The position numbers and the translations under genes are program-made. The notes below the pieces were generated by a model. That model was given only the letters and a program-made list of their open reading frames with translations. It searched no databases and was not told the origin of the DNA. From NCBI RefSeq assembly GCF_048593165.1, contig NZ_CP184271.1: a stretch of DNA of 64,000 nt. The stretch is one strand, 5' to 3'. The first letter of the stretch is position 1; every line of letters starts with the position of its first letter. This document shows positions 61,665-64,000 of the stretch, piece after piece. The stretch is from Pectobacterium sp013449375 (lineage in GTDB: Bacteria; Pseudomonadota; Gammaproteobacteria; Enterobacterales; Enterobacteriaceae).

Positions 61665-62441
61665 ATGTACGAAATTGCCAAACGAACAACCATTGGTGCT
61701 GCGCTATTACTGATTATGCCAATGATTATCTGGATGAGCGGTTGGCAGTGGCAACCGGAGTATAACGGGCTCTGGTTACGCGTACTTTTCTGGATTACAG
61801 AAACGGTGACATCGCCGTGGGGCATTCTGACCAGCATTGTGCTAAGCATCTGGTTTCTCTGGTGTCTGCGTTTTCGCCTGAAACCTGCGCTTGGCCTGTT
61901 GGTCATCATGGCAATTACGGTGCTGATTGGGCAGGGAATCAAATCGGCGATTAAAGAGTGGGTGCAGGAATCACGGCCCTATGTGGTCTGGCTGGAGAAA
62001 AATCATCAGGTGGACGACAGCTATTTCTATTCGCTGCCGCGCAGTGAGCGTTCGGAACTGGTGAAGACACAGTTGCAGGACCAAACGCAAATTCCACAAT
62101 GGCTGCGCAGCCACTGGCAGTTTGAAACCGGCTTCGCTTTCCCCTCCGGACACACCATGTTTGCTGCAACCTGGGCGCTGCTGGGCGTCGGGCTGCTGTG
62201 GGCACGTCGCCATTATAAAACGGTGGTGATCCTGATGCTGTGGGCTAGCGGCGTGATGGGTAGCCGTCTTGTGCTCGGCATGCATTGGCCGCAGGATCTG
62301 GTGGTGGCGACATTAATTAGCTGGTTGCTGGTGGTGGTCGCCAGCTGGTTGGCGCAGCGCTGGTGCGGCCCGCTCTCGATCCAGTATGAAGAAATTAAAG
62401 AACAGGCGGAGGAGGATGTCGCCGAAAATAAATCCTCGTAG
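61665..62441 (+). CDS. pgpB: Phosphatidylglycerophosphatase B / undecaprenyl pyrophosphatase PgpB
   Basis: A 258-residue PAP2 phosphatase with six helices that dephosphorylates phosphatidylglycerol phosphate and undecaprenyl pyrophosphate at the periplasmic face. The three PAP2 motifs are KEWVQESRP, FPSGH and SRLVLGMHWPQDL. I use the ATG at 61665, which aligns with the E. coli start; another in-frame ATG is at 61653. A nearly duplicated ATTATGGGAA block occurs just upstream (61627 and 61650). A polar acidic C-terminal tail of about 25 residues extends the protein. Confidence 0.94.
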   Translation: MYEIAKRTTIGAALLLIMPMIIWMSGWQWQPEYNGLWLRVLFWITETVTSPWGILTSIVLSIWFLWCLRFRLKPALGLLVIMAITVLIGQGIKSAIKEWVQESRPYVVWLEKNHQVDDSYFYSLPRSERSELVKTQLQDQTQIPQWLRSHWQFETGFAFPSGHTMFAATWALLGVGLLWARRHYKTVVILMLWASGVMGSRLVLGMHWPQDLVVATLISWLLVVVASWLAQRWCGPLSIQYEEIKEQAEEDVAENKSS

Positions 62442-62504
62442 ACCTTGAATTGTTGTTCCTGCTGTCTGTCATACCCCGTAGATATTCCCCTGTAGCGCGT
62501 ACCC

Positions 62505-62534
62505 TGCGGATGGCATGAGTCATCCGCATTTTTT
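62505..62534 (+). terminator. Terminator downstream of pgpB
   Basis: TGCGGATG and CATCCGCA pair around GCATGAGT, followed by TTTTTT. The remaining gap to 62777 is AT-rich leader of the sugar-binding protein gene with no visible gene. Confidence 0.88.
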
Positions 62535-62777
62535 AGCCTTATCCATCACCCTGTGTGCCGTTGCTGACGCAACGTTAAAAATGTATCCCAGTAATTTCTA
62601 TCTCTCTTATTTCTGTTCTTCTCCGATTCTTACCGCATCGCTGCGCGCAAAATGTAAACAATTTGTGAGCTGCTTCGCTATTCCTGTTTTTGCTGTTGGA
62701 CAATTTTTCGGTTGGTTGTAAAACTTCATTTGAATGTTAATTCAATATTGAATATATATTCAAACGGGAGAATAACA

Positions 62778-63719
62778 ATGAAACCTTACCGTCTGAAATC
62801 CTCCCTACTGGCCATCATGTTTTCCTTCTCTGCCGGTGCGTTCGCCGCAGATAACGGGTTGATCGCCATTATTACCCCTTCACACGACAACCCGTTCTTT
62901 AAAGCGGAAGCTGAGGGCGCCAGAACCAAAGCCATCGAACTGGGGTACACCACGCTGGTGGCGTCGCATGACGATGACGTCAGCAAACAAAATCAGCTGA
63001 TTGAAACCGCCATTGCCCGCAAGGCGAAGGCCATCATTCTGGATAATGCCGGAGCCGATGCCACCATTGGCCCGTTGAAAAAAGCGAAAGCAGCCGGTAT
63101 TCCCGCTTTCCTGATCGACCGTGAAATCAATGAAACCGGCGTGGCCGTGGCGCAGATCGTTTCCAATAACTATCAGGGCGCGCAGCTCGGTGCCGAGAAA
63201 TTCGTCGAGCTGATGGGGTACAAAGGCAAGTACGTCGAGCTGATTGGGCGCGAATCAGACACCAATGCGCACGTCCGTTCGCAGGGCTACCACGATGTGA
63301 TCGATCAATATAGCGACATGAAGCGCGTCGCCAGACAAACCGCGAACTGGAGCCAGACGGAAGCCTTTACCCGCATGGAGGCCATCTTGCAGGCAAATCC
63401 AGATATTACCGGCGTGATTTCCGGCAACGACACCATGGCGTTGGGGGCGGAAGCGGCGCTGAAGGCGGCGGGGCGTCACGACGTGATTGTGGTGGGTTTT
63501 GACGGCAGCGACTATGTGCGCGATTCCATCATCAATAAAGGCAATATCAAGGCTACGGTACTGCAACCTGGCTGGCAACAGGCGCAGATGGCGGTCGAAC
63601 AGGCAGATTACTACCTGAAAAACGGCAAGGCACAGCACGAAGAAAAACAGCTAATGGACTGCATTCTGATCGACGAATCTAACGCGACCAAACTCAACAC
63701 CTTTGCGTTGAAACCGTAA
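62778..63719 (+). CDS. Sugar ABC transporter substrate-binding protein (RbsB-like)
   Basis: A 313-residue Peripla_BP_4 family protein with a signal peptide ending near AFAADN. The ribose-binding-like core is evident: ITPSHDNPFFKAEAEGA, IILDNAGADATIGPLKKAKA, PAFLIDREI, and VGFDGSDYVRDSI. The ATG at 62778 follows GGGAG by nine bases; the frame from 62712 is leader. It is first in an operon that continues with a DUF2291-like lipoprotein. The ligand is probably a sugar or sugar alcohol but is not identifiable. E. coli has lapA here instead, marking a synteny break. Confidence 0.88.
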   Translation: MKPYRLKSSLLAIMFSFSAGAFAADNGLIAIITPSHDNPFFKAEAEGARTKAIELGYTTLVASHDDDVSKQNQLIETAIARKAKAIILDNAGADATIGPLKKAKAAGIPAFLIDREINETGVAVAQIVSNNYQGAQLGAEKFVELMGYKGKYVELIGRESDTNAHVRSQGYHDVIDQYSDMKRVARQTANWSQTEAFTRMEAILQANPDITGVISGNDTMALGAEAALKAAGRHDVIVVGFDGSDYVRDSIINKGNIKATVLQPGWQQAQMAVEQADYYLKNGKAQHEEKQLMDCILIDESNATKLNTFALKP

Positions 63720-63763
63720 TGAAGGCGACAGGAGCGTCAGCTCCTGCTGATAAAGGAGTCGTT

Positions 63764-64000
63764 ATGCTGTTCGATGAACGATACCGCGCCTGCTGGGTTG
63801 GGATCGGTGCCTTGCTGCTGTCGGCCTGTACGGTGGTCGATCTGGATGAAAACGGTAAACCGATCATTCCGGCCGACCCAGCGGCTACGCTGAGCTATAG
63901 CACCATGACGCCAGAGAACATCGCAACAGCGCTGTGGCAGGCAAAGTTACTTCCAACCGCGCAGCAGCAGGCGCTGTCCTGGGACGAGGTGAAGAAAACG
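63764..64000 (+). CDS. DUF2291-like lipoprotein, partial
   Basis: Seventy-nine codons are visible before the window ends. Lipobox LLLSAC (Cys22 area) follows a hydrophobic N-terminus, then CTVVDLDENGKPII. Proteins of this kind (DUF2291) accompany RbsB-like sugar transport operons; their role is unknown. AAGGAG is seven bases before the ATG. A perfect hairpin, CAGGAGC/GCTCCTG around GTCA (63729-63746), lies between the binding-protein gene and this one and may dampen expression or stabilise the upstream message, as in other binding-protein operons. Confidence 0.75.
   Translation, partial: MLFDERYRACWVGIGALLLSACTVVDLDENGKPIIPADPAATLSYSTMTPENIATALWQAKLLPTAQQQALSWDEVKKT

Overview
The window is chromosomal DNA from an enterobacterium, most likely Pectobacterium or a close soft-rot relative. 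Gene order matches the Escherichia coli stretches mdtK-valVW, ribC-purR-ynhF-mepH-grxD-rnt-gloA, slyA-slyB-anmK-mliC-pdxH-tyrS-pdxY-gstA and acnA-ribA-pgpB. Proteins have enterobacterial lengths, CcmH and CcmI are separate genes, and an ERIC repeat is present. No database search was run; identities rest on reading the translations.

Left end (1-2803): a thermostable-hemolysin-family protein (acyltransferase-like), an AMP-dependent ligase and the first codons of a third gene form an apparent operon on the minus strand. A cytochrome b561 is divergent from it. Region 2988-26107 is a continuous anaerobic respiration island: nrfABCDEFG (nitrite to ammonia), ccmABCDEFGHI (cytochrome c maturation), an unexplained GC-rich structured segment, napFDAGHBC on the opposite strand (periplasmic nitrate reductase) and narQ-narP (nitrate/nitrite sensing). 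Promoter-like FNR and NarP sites lie in front of nrfA and napF.

Region 26463-38072 lies between two tRNA-Val(GAC) genes that are adjacent (valV-valW) in E. coli, so it looks like an inserted segment. It holds a guanidine-II riboswitch with a Gdx guanidinium exporter, a HAD phosphatase, a DeoR regulator, a phosphoesterase, katG, and a MarR/DUF3861 pair. It also holds a decayed guanidine uptake and degradation locus: a sigma-54 promoter, a guanidine-I riboswitch with terminator, an intact binding protein and permease, a truncated ATPase, a second guanidine-II tandem hairpin, and a carboxylase pseudogene with a large in-frame deletion and a stop codon. The simplest reading is that guanidine catabolism has been lost while export remains.

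Region 38233-52645 is ordinary core genome: MdtK, riboflavin synthase, PurR, YnhF, MepH, GrxD, RNase T, glyoxalase I, YdhL, SlyA/SlyB, AnmK, MliC, PdxH, TyrS, PdxY and GstA. Region 52646-64000 mixes core genes (acnA, ribA, pgpB) with accessory ones: an unusual dicarboxylate/amino acid symporter, a probable type VI secretion metallopeptidase effector with its immunity lipoprotein, an OppA-like binding protein, and the start of a sugar ABC operon with a DUF2291-like lipoprotein cut by the window edge. No CRISPR array, integrase, transposase or rRNA gene was seen.
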